A stretch of DNA of 64,000 nucleotides from DATJGR01 sp963780795 (GCA_963780795.1 CAWADH010000009.1:62001-126000), one strand, 5' to 3'; positions 27,184 to 37,415 are shown, counted from the first letter of the stretch. A program made the numbers and translations. Notes: generated from the sequence alone by a model not told the origin.

Positions 27184-28317
27184 ATGGCCGCAACTCTCCA
27201 ACATCACGTCACGCATGCGTTGACGCGCCTGCGTCGGTCGCTGCTGACCGGCGCCGGCGTTGCTGCGTTCATTGCGCTGTGGTGGGTCGGCTCCACATCC
27301 GGTCGGCTCGATACCACCGACGTCGCGCTGGTGCTCGCCGCCGTCGTGTTCGGTGTGGGCCTGGTGTTGCTCGCGCTGTCGATCGTCGCCGACTTCCGCC
27401 TGCGCGACACGACTGCGTCGTTGGGACTACCCGTCACGTTGTGGGCCAGCCTCGGCTGTGTTGCGACCGCGACGTTCGGAAACGCGCCGTTGCGCCTGGC
27501 TCTGCTGGCGGTGACGTTGCTCGGCCTCAACTTCGCCGCGTTGCATCTCGGCCGTTCGCGGTTGCGTCTGATCGCGGTGTCGACGTGGGCGACCGCCAGC
27601 CTCGGCTTCGTGTTGCACATTCAGCACGGTCAGAGCGCGAATCTGCCGGACGAGTTTCTCGTCTGGTCGTGTTACTCGCTCCTTCTGGTCATCGCGCTGT
27701 TCGTCGCCGACCAGATCGCCGGTCTGCGCGAGGAACTCACCGGTCGCACAGAGGAATTGGAGCGCGCGTTGACGCGTGTTCGCGACATGGCGATGCGCGA
27801 CGATCTAACGGGTTTGTACAACCGCCGTCAGTTGATGGAATACCTCTATCGCCAGAAAGCGCTTGCCGATCGCGGCACGCTGGCGTTTGCGCTGTGTTAC
27901 GTCGATCTCGATCACTTCAAGCGTGTGAACGATCTCTTCGGCCACAAGCAGGGCGACGAAGTGCTGCGCGCATTCGCCGACATTGCACGCAAGGTGGTGC
28001 GCGAAGAAGACTTCGTCGCGCGTATCGGCGGCGAGGAATTCGTGATGGTGCTCACGAACGCTACGCTCGCGGATGCGGTGCAGGTTTCGAATCGTCTGCG
28101 TCGCCAGACGCAATTGATGGTGATCGATCCCAAAGCGCCCGACTTCGCGGTCACCGCATCGGTCGGCGTCGCGGCGTATCGCGCGCGAGAAGCCGTCGAG
28201 CAATTGATGAGTCGGGCCGACACTGCGATGTACGCAGCGAAAACTCAGGGCAGGAACCGTGTCGTGGTTGCTCCTGAGACTGAGACACGGGCCATATCAC
28301 CTGCCGCCGGCAGGTGA
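27184..28317 (+). CDS. Membrane-bound diguanylate cyclase (GGDEF)
   Basis: A 377-residue protein with about five or six membrane segments in the first 180 residues, a short coiled linker, and a GGDEF domain. The active-site motif is GGEEF near residue 282. The inhibitory RxxD site (REED) sits five residues before it, so both catalysis and product feedback are expected. It should make cyclic di-GMP. The membrane region may sense a signal; none is recognised. It lies just upstream of the large PilZ-DUF1631-GGDEF-EAL gene on the same strand, 80 bases away, so the two may work together. Confidence 0.92.
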   Translation: MAATLQHHVTHALTRLRRSLLTGAGVAAFIALWWVGSTSGRLDTTDVALVLAAVVFGVGLVLLALSIVADFRLRDTTASLGLPVTLWASLGCVATATFGNAPLRLALLAVTLLGLNFAALHLGRSRLRLIAVSTWATASLGFVLHIQHGQSANLPDEFLVWSCYSLLLVIALFVADQIAGLREELTGRTEELERALTRVRDMAMRDDLTGLYNRRQLMEYLYRQKALADRGTLAFALCYVDLDHFKRVNDLFGHKQGDEVLRAFADIARKVVREEDFVARIGGEEFVMVLTNATLADAVQVSNRLRRQTQLMVIDPKAPDFAVTASVGVAAYRAREAVEQLMSRADTAMYAAKTQGRNRVVVAPETETRAISPAAGR

Positions 28318-28397
28318 CCCGCGCCCCTTAAATCAGTTAGGCTCTCACGGCCGCATTCCGGTACGCATTCAGCGCACCGAAGCCGGAGAAGAAGGAC

Positions 28398-31300
28398 GTG
28401 GACCGGCGAACTCACGCGCGACAACCCATATCGATCGGTGCGCTCGTACACCCGCAGAAAGGGCGGTCGTGGTTGTGCACGATTCGAGATTTCTGCCAGG
28501 GCGGCATGCTGCTCGTCGGCACCGGTGGTTCGCGTTCGCTGCTGGCGACTGGCGCTGAGCCGCGCGCCGGCGATCCGCTGAATCTGCACTTCTCCGTTCC
28601 GACGCCGCAGGGCGAACAACACTTCCGCATGCAGGCAATGATTTCGCGCGTGCTCGATTCCGGCAACGGCATGGGTATTCGTTTCCCGTCGCCGTTGCAG
28701 CCGAAAGCGTTCGAAGTGCTGATGGACTTCGCTGTTGCATCCGGGATGGTGACGAACAGCGCCGCCGATCTGGCGCGCGGTCGCAAACCGCAAGCGGAGT
28801 CGGCCGAGCCGCAGACGGAAGGTGCCACCGAAATTCCCGAAACGTTCCTGCGCGATCGTCGCATCCGCGATCAGGACGCCGAACAGGTAAAAGAACAGTT
28901 GCGGCGGATTGCGACGCGCGGAGTGAACCGCGTTTCGAAACTGTTCTTCGAGAAGTGCGATCGCGATCTGCTGCTCAAAGCGCGCGATGCCGGCACCAAC
29001 GCCGTTCAGATGATGTATTTCGAAGGGCTCGATCAGCTCGAAAAACAGCGCGATTCGATCCGCGCGAAATTCGGCCGCTCGGTGATCGCGCAGATCGATC
29101 AGATTTCGGATCTCGAGTCGGTGCTGGAAAAACGCAGGCGTCGCGAATCCGGAAGCAGCGTGAAGCTGCAGCTCGTCGATACCGAAGAGTTCGAAGAGTG
29201 GCTCGCGGTCGCGGAAGTCATCTCCAAAACCGAAAACCGTTTCAGCGACATCCTGTTCGAGATCCGTTCGCGACTCGGAATGATCGCCAAGCCGTGGGGT
29301 CACAAAGACGTCGTGCCGATCGGCCCCGCCGCGCTCGCGTGGGCATTCGACGACGCGTTGTCCGGCGTCGACGTGCGGCGTCAGGTGCGTCAGGACATCT
29401 ACAAAGAATTTGAGATCGTTCTGCACCAGGTGCTCGCGAATCTCTATCCCGCCATCAGCAAGATGCTCGAAGAGAGCGGCGTATTCCCGTCGTTGGAAGA
29501 GATGCGCGAAGTGATGCAGCGGTCGATGCGTCGCAGCGCAGCGAAGGCGCGCCCGGAACCGACGCAGAACTATCAGGAACTCGAAGGTCCGGTGCGCGAA
29601 GCCGCAATGGCGGCCGACGGAATATCGACTGCGCCGCGCACCTCATACAATCCGTTTGCTCCGAGCAAGGAAGGCGGCACGGCGGAGGTGTACAAGGCGG
29701 CGCGTGAACTGCTGAACCTCGGTCGTCGCGCGCGACGCATGCAGGGCGCACCCGAAGAGGTGGAATTTGCGGCGCCCAATGCCGCGCCGGATCAACGGTA
29801 CGATCCCAAAGACATCCTGGAGGCGATCTCGCAGATCGAGTCGGAACTCGGCGACGCACCGGTTACCGACAGCCGCCTGAAGCCGCGTCTGATGGAAGTA
29901 CTCAAAGCCCAGCACGGTGGCAAGAAAGCCTTCGGCGAAGAGCTGTACGACACCCTGGACGTGATGGAGAACCTGGTCGATTCGATCGAACAGGACAAGC
30001 TGCTCACGGAAGGTATCCGCGGCTGGGTGAAACGGTTGGAAATCACCCTCAACAAACTCGCAACGAAGGATCCGGAGTTCCTGGACCACGACGCGGAACG
30101 TCCGCACTCGGCGGTCGAGGTTCTCAACCAGTTGGCGAAGTTGGGGAATGCCCAGGACGTGAGAGTCGGCATCGACCGCGAAGTCGGGCATCGCGTAGAC
30201 GAATTGCTGGAACGCATCGTCAAAGACTACGACCGCAACCCGGAAGTCTTCGAAGACGTTCTCGAGGAACTGAGTCCGTTGGTCGAACGGCAGGCGAGAG
30301 CGTATCGCGGCAACGTCGAACGCACCGTTCGCGCAAGCGAAGGCCAGCAGAAACTCGCACGTGCGCGACGCGCGGTGGCGCGTCAGTTGGAACCCCGTCT
30401 CGCGGGGAAAGACGTACCGGAGCTGTTCCTGCGCCTGATGAATCCGGGCTGGCGCAACCTGCTGGTACACACACACTTGCGGCACGGCCCGAACAGCAAC
30501 GAATGGCGCGATGCTGCGGCCACGGCCGAGGAAGTTCTGGCGCAACTGACCGGCGAGTCGAAGCCGGGCAGCACCGGCTTCGTCGAGCCCGAAACGCTGC
30601 TGAAACGCGTCGTCGCGGGTCTGAACAGCATTTCGTTCGAGCCGGGCAAACGCACGCCGCTGGTGATGGGATTGTCCGACGCGCTCGTCGGCGACACCAC
30701 CGGCGCGAAGACGAAAGTCAAAGTCACCAAGATCGGCACCAACGAGACCGAAAAGGCGCTGGGTCTCGAGGGTCTGCTGCCCGATTCGGCGCCGGCCATC
30801 GAAACCGACGACGAAGACATCCGCAAGAACTGGAGCCGCGCGCTCGACCGCGCCCGTCGCATGAGCGTCGGCGAATGGTTGGCGATGTCGGACGATCAAG
30901 GCCGTCCGCTGATTTTGTCGGTCGCATTCATCGGCGACGACTACGCTTTCTTCGTTCTGGTGAACCGTAAAGGGGTGAAGTCGCGCGAGATTCCTTTGAA
31001 GGAAATGGCTGACGGCCTGCATGAGGGGCGCGTCACCCTGCTCGACGATTTCGACTTGCCGCTGATGGAGCGCGCCTCGCAACGCATGTTGCAGAACATG
31101 CACAACCAGTTGACGTTCCAGGCGGCGCACGACGATCTGACGAAGCTGCTCAATCGCAAGGAATTCGAGCGCAATCTCGCAGCCGCGATCGAGAGCGCGA
31201 AGGCGACAAGCGCGCAACACGTGCTGTTCTACCTCGACCTCGACCAGTTCAAGATCGTCAACAACAGCAGTGGCCACACCGCCGGCGACGAATTGCTGAA

Positions 31301-32408
31301 GATGGTCGGCCAGCGTCTGGTCGAAGGTCTCAAAGATCTGCCCGCGAAAGTTGCTCGCTTGGGCGGCGACGAATTCGGCGTGCTGATCACCAACATCGAG
31401 AACGAACCTTCACGCGAGATCGCCGAACGGCTGCTGAAGCTGGTGCGCGAGCAACGTTTCGATTGGGAAGATCGCCACTATTCGATGTCGGCGAGCATCG
31501 GTGTAGTGTTCATCGACGAAGGCACGCCGGACGCGGACGCCGCGATGCGTTCGGCGGACGAAGCGTGCTACGCGGCGAAAGACGCGGGCCGCAACCGCGT
31601 GCAGGAATACGAACTCGGCGATGCGCGCATGATGCGGCGGCGCGGCGTAATGGAGTGGGTGACGCAACTCGACAAGGCGATCGACGACGGCCGCCTGATT
31701 CTGAACTGCCAACGCATTGCGCCCGTTCCGGTCGCGTCGAACGGTTCGAGCAGCCATTACGAAATTCTGCTGACGATGCGCGACGAGTTGGGCGACCTGA
31801 TGCCGCCGAGCGAGTTCATTCTGGCCGCGGAGACATACAACCGCGTCACGATGGTGGACCGTTGGGTTGTGGAGAACGTCCTGAAGTGGATGGCCGATCA
31901 CCGGAACTCGCTCGACAACTTCGGCGGTTTTGCGATCAATGTGTCGGGACACTCGGTCAACGACGAGTCATTCGCCGACTTCGTGCTCGAGCAGTTCTCG
32001 CGCATGCAGGCGCCGACGAGCAAAGTCTGTTTCGAGATCACCGAAACCGCAGCCATCGCGAACCTCGACAACGCGCGCGACTTCATGAACCGGATGAAGA
32101 TCATCGGCTGTCGGTTCTCGCTCGACGATTTCGGTACCGGGCTGTCGTCGTACTCGTATCTGCGCAACCTTCCGGTCGACTACGTGAAGATCGACGGCGT
32201 GTTCGTGAAAGACCTGAACAACAACCCGAGCGACTACGCGGTGGTTCGGTCGATCAACGAAATCGGCCACTACCTCGGCAAGAAGACGATTGCCGAGTTC
32301 GTGGAGAACGATGCGATTCTGGGCCAGCTGCGCGAAATCGGTGTCGACTATGCGCAGGGTTACGGCATCGAAAAGCCGCAGTTGCTTTCGAACCTGCGAC
32401 TGAACTGA
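28398..32408 (+). CDS. PilZ-DUF1631-GGDEF-EAL multidomain cyclic-di-GMP protein
   Basis: A 1336-residue soluble protein with both c-di-GMP synthesis and breakdown domains. Residues 1 to about 115 form a PilZ-like domain (MDRRTHARQPISIGALV). DUF1631 fills roughly 150-850. The GGDEF motif (LGGDEFGVL) is near 989 but the RxxD inhibitory site is missing. The EAL domain covers about 1100-1336 with EIL in place of EAL (HYEILL), while FAINVSGHSVND, FEITETAAIA, LDDFGTGLSS and KTIAEFVEN keep the metal and base residues, so phosphodiesterase activity is plausible. The GTG start follows GAAGGA. Confidence 0.88.
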   Translation: MDRRTHARQPISIGALVHPQKGRSWLCTIRDFCQGGMLLVGTGGSRSLLATGAEPRAGDPLNLHFSVPTPQGEQHFRMQAMISRVLDSGNGMGIRFPSPLQPKAFEVLMDFAVASGMVTNSAADLARGRKPQAESAEPQTEGATEIPETFLRDRRIRDQDAEQVKEQLRRIATRGVNRVSKLFFEKCDRDLLLKARDAGTNAVQMMYFEGLDQLEKQRDSIRAKFGRSVIAQIDQISDLESVLEKRRRRESGSSVKLQLVDTEEFEEWLAVAEVISKTENRFSDILFEIRSRLGMIAKPWGHKDVVPIGPAALAWAFDDALSGVDVRRQVRQDIYKEFEIVLHQVLANLYPAISKMLEESGVFPSLEEMREVMQRSMRRSAAKARPEPTQNYQELEGPVREAAMAADGISTAPRTSYNPFAPSKEGGTAEVYKAARELLNLGRRARRMQGAPEEVEFAAPNAAPDQRYDPKDILEAISQIESELGDAPVTDSRLKPRLMEVLKAQHGGKKAFGEELYDTLDVMENLVDSIEQDKLLTEGIRGWVKRLEITLNKLATKDPEFLDHDAERPHSAVEVLNQLAKLGNAQDVRVGIDREVGHRVDELLERIVKDYDRNPEVFEDVLEELSPLVERQARAYRGNVERTVRASEGQQKLARARRAVARQLEPRLAGKDVPELFLRLMNPGWRNLLVHTHLRHGPNSNEWRDAAATAEEVLAQLTGESKPGSTGFVEPETLLKRVVAGLNSISFEPGKRTPLVMGLSDALVGDTTGAKTKVKVTKIGTNETEKALGLEGLLPDSAPAIETDDEDIRKNWSRALDRARRMSVGEWLAMSDDQGRPLILSVAFIGDDYAFFVLVNRKGVKSREIPLKEMADGLHEGRVTLLDDFDLPLMERASQRMLQNMHNQLTFQAAHDDLTKLLNRKEFERNLAAAIESAKATSAQHVLFYLDLDQFKIVNNSSGHTAGDELLKMVGQRLVEGLKDLPAKVARLGGDEFGVLITNIENEPSREIAERLLKLVREQRFDWEDRHYSMSASIGVVFIDEGTPDADAAMRSADEACYAAKDAGRNRVQEYELGDARMMRRRGVMEWVTQLDKAIDDGRLILNCQRIAPVPVASNGSSSHYEILLTMRDELGDLMPPSEFILAAETYNRVTMVDRWVVENVLKWMADHRNSLDNFGGFAINVSGHSVNDESFADFVLEQFSRMQAPTSKVCFEITETAAIANLDNARDFMNRMKIIGCRFSLDDFGTGLSSYSYLRNLPVDYVKIDGVFVKDLNNNPSDYAVVRSINEIGHYLGKKTIAEFVENDAILGQLREIGVDYAQGYGIEKPQLLSNLRLN

Positions 32409-32412
32409 ACCG

Positions 32413-33318
32413 TCAGGTTCGTGCGATGCTCAGGAATTCGAGCAGCGCTTTCTGGGAATGCAGCCGGTTTCCCGCTTCCGCCCACACCACCGATCGAGGA
32501 TCGTCCAGTACGTCGTTGCTGATTTCTTCGCCGCGATGTGCGGGAAGACAGTGCATGAATACGGCGTCGCGATTCGCGAGATCCAGCAGCGATCTGCTCA
32601 CCTGATAGCCCGCGAAGCGCTTGCGGCGTTCGGCAACCTCGGCTTCGTGCCCCATCGACGACCACACGTCTGTCACCACCAGGTCGGCGCCGCGCACGGC
32701 ATCCTGCGGCGTATCGACCATCGTCACTCGATTGGTGGAGGTGAGCATTTCTGCTGACGGTTCGAACCCTTTCGGACACGCGATCTGCAGGTCGAAGCCG
32801 AACTGGCGCGATGCATCGATGTACGAGTTGCACATGTTGTAGCCGTCGCCGACGAAGGCGACGGTGGCATCCTGAATCGAGCCGCGGCATTCGACGAACG
32901 TCTGGACGTCTGCCAGCAGCTGACACGGGTGCGCGCGCGCGCTCATCGCATTGATCACAGGGACCGTGGCGGCGCGCGCAAACGTCTCGACATCGCCATG
33001 ATCGCGCGTGCGCAACATGATCAGGTCGACCATCTCCGACAGCACGCGCGCGGTGTCTTCGATCGGTTCGCCGCGTCCGAGTTGCGTATCGGCGGGGCTC
33101 AGGAAGATGGCGTGTCCGCCGAGCTGCTGCATGCCGGCTTCGAATGCCACGCGGGTTCGCGTCGACGACAGGTCGAAGACCATCGCGAGCGTGCGGCCGC
33201 GCAGCGGCTCGTAAATCGTGCCGGCTTCGCGCATCCGCTTGTGTTCGATGGCTCTGTCGACGAGCCGAGAGAGTTCCTCAGGGCTGAAATCGAGCAGCGT
33301 GAGGAAGTGGCGGGTCAC
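32413..33318 (-). CDS. argF: Ornithine carbamoyltransferase
   Basis: ArgF joins carbamoyl phosphate and ornithine to make citrulline in arginine synthesis. The 301 residues contain the carbamoyl-phosphate loop SSTRTRVAFE, the HPCQLLADVQTF motif and the ornithine-side HCLPAHRG. The GTG at 33318 overlaps the argD stop as GTGA, so translation is probably coupled. The 3' end is 4 bases from the convergent PilZ-DUF1631 gene. A long open frame continues upstream but is the shadow of argD. Confidence 0.95.
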   Translation of the reverse strand: MTRHFLTLLDFSPEELSRLVDRAIEHKRMREAGTIYEPLRGRTLAMVFDLSSTRTRVAFEAGMQQLGGHAIFLSPADTQLGRGEPIEDTARVLSEMVDLIMLRTRDHGDVETFARAATVPVINAMSARAHPCQLLADVQTFVECRGSIQDATVAFVGDGYNMCNSYIDASRQFGFDLQIACPKGFEPSAEMLTSTNRVTMVDTPQDAVRGADLVVTDVWSSMGHEAEVAERRKRFAGYQVSRSLLDLANRDAVFMHCLPAHRGEEISNDVLDDPRSVVWAEAGNRLHSQKALLEFLSIART

Positions 33319-34493
33319 GCCGCACCCGGTACCGGTTCCTTGATCAACGCAACGATACGGTCGACGATTTCGTCGGCCTGCTCGTCGGTGAGGATCAGCG
33401 GCGGCAACAGGCGAATTACTCGCTCGTGCGTGACATTGAGCAGCAGTCCTGAGGCCAAGGCGGCTTTGACGAGATGCGGTTGCGGTGAATCGAGTTCGAT
33501 TCCCAACATCAGGCCTTTGCCGCGTATGTCCACGACGTGATTGTCGCCGGCCAGCGCCTTCTTGAATCTGTTCAGCATCCTGTCGCCGAGCACGCCGGCG
33601 CGTTCCATCAGCCCGTCGTTCTCCAACGCATCGATGACCGCATGCGCGGCGGCGCACGCGAGCGGATTGCCGCCGAACGTCGACCCGTGGTTGCCGGGTT
33701 TGAGCGTTTCCGCCGCGATACCGCGCGCCAGACACGCGCCGATGGGCAGTCCATTTGCGAGACCTTTCGCCAGCGTAACGACGTCGGGCAATATCCCGAG
33801 CTGCTGATACGCGAAGTAGCGGCCGGTGCGGCCGTTGCCGGTTTGCACCTCGTCCAGCATCAGCAACCAGCCTTTCGCGTCGCAGATGCGGCGTAATGCC
33901 GGCAGATAACCGTCGTCGGGAACCACGATGCCGCCTTCTCCGAGCACCGGCTCGACGAGAATCGCGACCACTTCGTTGTTGTTCTCGGCGATCGTTTCGA
34001 TGGCTTTCACATCGTTGTAGGGCGCGCGCACGAAACCGGAGAGCAGCGGTTCGAAGCCGGCCTGAACCTTGCGATTGCCGGTGGCGGTCAGCGTCGCCAT
34101 CGTACGGCCGTGAAACGAACCTTCCATCGCGATGATGTGCGGTTTGTTGATGCCGCGACCGTGGCCGTATAGCCGAGCGATCTTGATCGCCGCTTCGTTG
34201 GCTTCCGCGCCGGAGTTGCAGAAGAACGCGCGGTCCATGCCGGCGAGTGCGGTGATGCGATCCGCCAGCGATTCCTGAAGCGGAATGCGATACAGATTCG
34301 AGGTATGCATCAGCGTGTTGGCTTGACGCGTGATTGCCGCTGCAACGCCCGGATGCGCGTGGCCGAGCCCGGTCACCGCGAGGCCCGCGAGCGCGTCGAG
34401 ATATTTGTTACCCTGTTCGTCGTACAGGTACGCACCCGTGCCGTGGCTGAACGCCACCGGCAATCGCGCGTAGGTATCCATGAGTGCTGCCAT
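33315..34493 (-). CDS. argD: Acetylornithine aminotransferase
   Basis: ArgD is the PLP-dependent aminotransferase that converts N-acetylglutamate semialdehyde to N-acetylornithine; many also act in lysine synthesis. The 392 residues include NSGAEANEAAIKIAR, SFHGRTMATLTATGN, MLDEVQTGNGRTG and the PLP lysine in TLAKGLANGLPIGA. The ATG at 34493 has GAGG nine bases upstream; ATG 34481 is also possible. It is the first gene of argD-argF. A 6-bp hairpin sits in the leader. Confidence 0.95.
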   Translation of the reverse strand: MAALMDTYARLPVAFSHGTGAYLYDEQGNKYLDALAGLAVTGLGHAHPGVAAAITRQANTLMHTSNLYRIPLQESLADRITALAGMDRAFFCNSGAEANEAAIKIARLYGHGRGINKPHIIAMEGSFHGRTMATLTATGNRKVQAGFEPLLSGFVRAPYNDVKAIETIAENNNEVVAILVEPVLGEGGIVVPDDGYLPALRRICDAKGWLLMLDEVQTGNGRTGRYFAYQQLGILPDVVTLAKGLANGLPIGACLARGIAAETLKPGNHGSTFGGNPLACAAAHAVIDALENDGLMERAGVLGDRMLNRFKKALAGDNHVVDIRGKGLMLGIELDSPQPHLVKAALASGLLLNVTHERVIRLLPPLILTDEQADEIVDRIVALIKEPVPGAA

Positions 34494-34558
34494 GAACAAG
34501 ACCCTCGTCGGTTTCGCTCCACGGCGAGAGCGATTCAGCAGGCTCCTAAACGACAAAA

Positions 34559-34574
34559 GGCAGCAAGTGCTGCC
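34559..34574 (-). terminator. Small hairpin in the argD leader
   Basis: GGCAGC-acttGCTGCC is a perfect 6-bp stem with a 4-base loop. Read towards argD it is followed by TTTTG. It might be a weak terminator or attenuator. The stem is short, so confidence is low. Confidence 0.25.
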
Positions 34575-34605
34575 CCTGGAAAGGCCGCAATGGTAGTCGA
34601 CTGAT

Positions 34606-36216
34606 ATGGCCAGTTCAACCTTCGACGGCATCGCGCTCGCGTTGTTCGGAAGTCGCGTGCAGGCGGTCTGCGATGAAATGGGCGTGGCGCTGCGGCGCGC
34701 TGCGTTTTCGCCGAACATCAAAGACCGTCTCGACTTCAGCTGCGCGCTGTTCGATGCCGATGGCGCGTTGTTCGGGCAAGCCGCGCACATCCCGGTGCAT
34801 CTCGGCAGCATGGCGTATGCGATGGCCGACATCGTGCGACGGTTCGAGTGGCGCGACGGCGACCTCGTGCTGCTGAACGATCCGTTTCTCGGCGGCACGC
34901 ATCTGCCGGATGTCACCGCGGTCTGTCCGATCTTTCACGAGAAGACACCCGTCGGATTCGCGGCGTGCCGCGCGCACCACGCGAACATTGGTTCGGATCG
35001 CCCGGGCTCCATGCCCGTGTCGACGTCGATCGAGCAGGAAGGCATCGTGATCTCGCCGTTGCTCGCGCAACGCGGCGGCACACTGACCGAGTCCGCTCGT
35101 GCGTTGTTCGACGAACTCGCCGGGCGAAAGCACGCTTCCGCTGCGGGTTATCTCGGCGACGAACGCCTCGGCGATTTCTTCGCGCAGATGAGCGCGTGCC
35201 GTCTCGGCGTGCGCCGGGTGGGTCAGCTGGCGCTACAGATGGGCACGGGCGCATTCGCAACGGCCGTCGCTGAGTTGAACGACTATGCCGAGCGATTGGC
35301 GCGCAGCGCGATCGCCGCCATTCCCGACGGCGAGTACGAATTCGAAGACAGCATGGACGACGACGGTGTCGGTACGCGCGATGTGCCTATACGCGTGCGC
35401 GTCCACGTGATCGGCGATGGCTGCACGGCCGATTTCACCGGAACGGGTGCGCAGGTGCGCGGCAACATCAACTGTCCGTTGTCGGTCACGGCGGCCGCGG
35501 TGCTCTATGTGTTCCGTTGTCTGATGCCTGTTCATACGCCGGCGGTAAGCGGCGCATTCCGATGTGTCCGGATCGTTGCGGAGCCCGGTAGTCTCGTCGA
35601 TGCGCGACATCCGGCGGCGGTGGCGGCCGGCAACGTCGAAACGTCGATGCGAATCGTCGACGTTCTGTTGGGTGCGCTCGCAAGAGCATTGCCGGATCGC
35701 GTTCCCGCCGCGAGCCAGGGCACGATGAACAACGTTGCGATGGGGCGACACTCGGAAACGTCGCGGTGGGACTACTACGAAACCATTGGCGGCGGCACCG
35801 GCGCATATCCGCACGGGCCCGGCGTATCCGCGGTGCACTCACACATGACGAATACGCTCAACACGCCGGTGGAGAGCCTGGAGACCCACTATCCATTGCG
35901 GGTGAGGCGATACGAGGTGCGGCGCAATTCCGGCGGAGCGGGCCGTTATTCGGGCGGTGACGGAATCGTCAGGGAACTCGAGTTCCTCGAGCCGGCGGAA
36001 GTGACGTTGCTGACCGAACGGCGCACGCATGCGCCGTGGGGTCTGGCGGGTGGTGATGCCGGAGCACCGGGCTCGAACGCGCTGAACGGCGTGGAAGTGG
36101 CGGCGAAGGTGGCGCTCGACGTTCGTGAAGGCGACGTACTGACGATCGCGACGCCTGGCGGCGGCGGTTGGGGTGTTCCCAACGCGCCTACTGAGCCGCG
36201 AGAACCGCGTGCCTGA
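34606..36216 (+). CDS. Hydantoinase B/oxoprolinase family protein
   Basis: A 536-residue HyuB-type protein. The family members hydrolyse ATP-dependent cyclic amides such as 5-oxoproline or N-methylhydantoin, usually with a HyuA partner. Visible features are NDPFLGGTHLPDVTAV, RAHHANIGSDRPGSM and the C-terminal APGSNALNGVEV. No hyuA-type gene is adjacent, which is unusual, so either the partner is elsewhere or this acts alone. The gene is complete, starting at ATG 34606. It overlaps the 3' end of the convergent PatB-like gene by 29 bases. Confidence 0.9.
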   Translation: MASSTFDGIALALFGSRVQAVCDEMGVALRRAAFSPNIKDRLDFSCALFDADGALFGQAAHIPVHLGSMAYAMADIVRRFEWRDGDLVLLNDPFLGGTHLPDVTAVCPIFHEKTPVGFAACRAHHANIGSDRPGSMPVSTSIEQEGIVISPLLAQRGGTLTESARALFDELAGRKHASAAGYLGDERLGDFFAQMSACRLGVRRVGQLALQMGTGAFATAVAELNDYAERLARSAIAAIPDGEYEFEDSMDDDGVGTRDVPIRVRVHVIGDGCTADFTGTGAQVRGNINCPLSVTAAAVLYVFRCLMPVHTPAVSGAFRCVRIVAEPGSLVDARHPAAVAAGNVETSMRIVDVLLGALARALPDRVPAASQGTMNNVAMGRHSETSRWDYYETIGGGTGAYPHGPGVSAVHSHMTNTLNTPVESLETHYPLRVRRYEVRRNSGGAGRYSGGDGIVRELEFLEPAEVTLLTERRTHAPWGLAGGDAGAPGSNALNGVEVAAKVALDVREGDVLTIATPGGGGWGVPNAPTEPREPRA

Positions 36217-37330
36217 AGCGTTGCAAGCCTTCGTCGAGCGTCGCGCGCGGACAGCCGAAGTTGAAACGGACGAAGCCCGGACCGTGGAACTGCGCGCCAT
36301 CCGATAGTCCGAGCCCGTGGGCTTCGAAGTAGCGCGCGGGATGGTCGAGACGCAGACCGCGCACGTCGATCCAACCCAGGTAGGTGCCCTCGACGTGCGT
36401 CATCGAAACGCCGGGCAATTGCGCCACGCATTGTTCGAGCGCGTCGCGGTTGATCGCGAGATACGAGCGCAAGCGATCCAACCAGTCCGACGGATCTTCG
36501 TAAGCCGCCAACGCCGCGGTATAGGCCAGTGCGCCGATGCTCGGCACGAGTCCGGCGCGCGCGTCGCCGAAGCGGCGGCGCAGCGCAGCGTCCTGTATCA
36601 CCGCGAACGCGCAACAGAGGCCTGGTGTGTTGTAGCTCTTGGTCGGCGCCATCAGCGTGATGGTCCGTGCGGCAATTTCTGCCGACAGCGACGCGATGGG
36701 GATGTGCGGGCGGTCAGGGTCGAGCCGAAGGTCGCAGTGAATTTCGTCGGAGCAGATCAGCAGATCGTGCCGCTCGCAGAAGCGTGCCAGCTCCACGAGT
36801 TCTTCGCGCCGATAGATGCGCCCCGTCGGATTCTGCGGATTGCAGAACATGAACAGGCGCGTTCGGTTGTCGATGGCGTCGCCCATGGCGGCGAGGTCCA
36901 TTTCCCACTGCGGACCGTTCAGCACCAGCGGCACTTCGATCGCGTTGCGCGCACCGTTGGCCGGCGCGGACAGAAACGGGTAGTAGACCGGCACGTTCAT
37001 CATCACGGAATCGCCGGTGGCGCCGACCGCGCGGCATGCGAGGTTCATGCCAGTGACGACGCCCGGAATCCACACCAGCCACTCGGGGTTCACGCTCCAT
37101 GAGAATTCGGCGTCGAGCCGCGCGACCGCGGCGTGCGTCAGTTCGAGTGGCGTGTCGCTATAGCCGAAGATGCCGTGGTCGAGCCGCCGCTGCAGTGCGT
37201 CGCGAATGAACTGAGGTGCGCGGAAATCCATGTCCGCAACCCAGAAAGGCAGCACGTCGACGCCTTTGTATTTGCCCCATTTCGAGCTGTCCGTACCACG
37301 CCGTTCGACGACGTTATCGAATTCGTTCAT
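36188..37330 (-). CDS. MalY/PatB-family PLP enzyme (probable cystathionine beta-lyase)
   Basis: A 380-residue fold-type I PLP enzyme. The PLP aspartate region is ICSDEIHCDL and the PLP lysine is in APTKSYNTPGL. LPFWVADMDF near residue 27 and the NPQNPTGRIYRREEL region are typical of MalY/PatB C-S lyases rather than standard aminotransferases. It could release homocysteine from cystathionine. It is convergent with the HyuB-type gene and lies 85 bases from grxD. Confidence 0.88.
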   Translation of the reverse strand: MNEFDNVVERRGTDSSKWGKYKGVDVLPFWVADMDFRAPQFIRDALQRRLDHGIFGYSDTPLELTHAAVARLDAEFSWSVNPEWLVWIPGVVTGMNLACRAVGATGDSVMMNVPVYYPFLSAPANGARNAIEVPLVLNGPQWEMDLAAMGDAIDNRTRLFMFCNPQNPTGRIYRREELVELARFCERHDLLICSDEIHCDLRLDPDRPHIPIASLSAEIAARTITLMAPTKSYNTPGLCCAFAVIQDAALRRRFGDARAGLVPSIGALAYTAALAAYEDPSDWLDRLRSYLAINRDALEQCVAQLPGVSMTHVEGTYLGWIDVRGLRLDHPARYFEAHGLGLSDGAQFHGPGFVRFNFGCPRATLDEGLQRFRHAVLAAQ

Positions 37331-37415
37331 GAGCGGTGTGGGTATTGGTTATTGGAGCGGGATTGATCACGTGGCGTACAATGCTCCGCGTTTGTGTTCA
37401 TGAGGTAAAGCGTAC

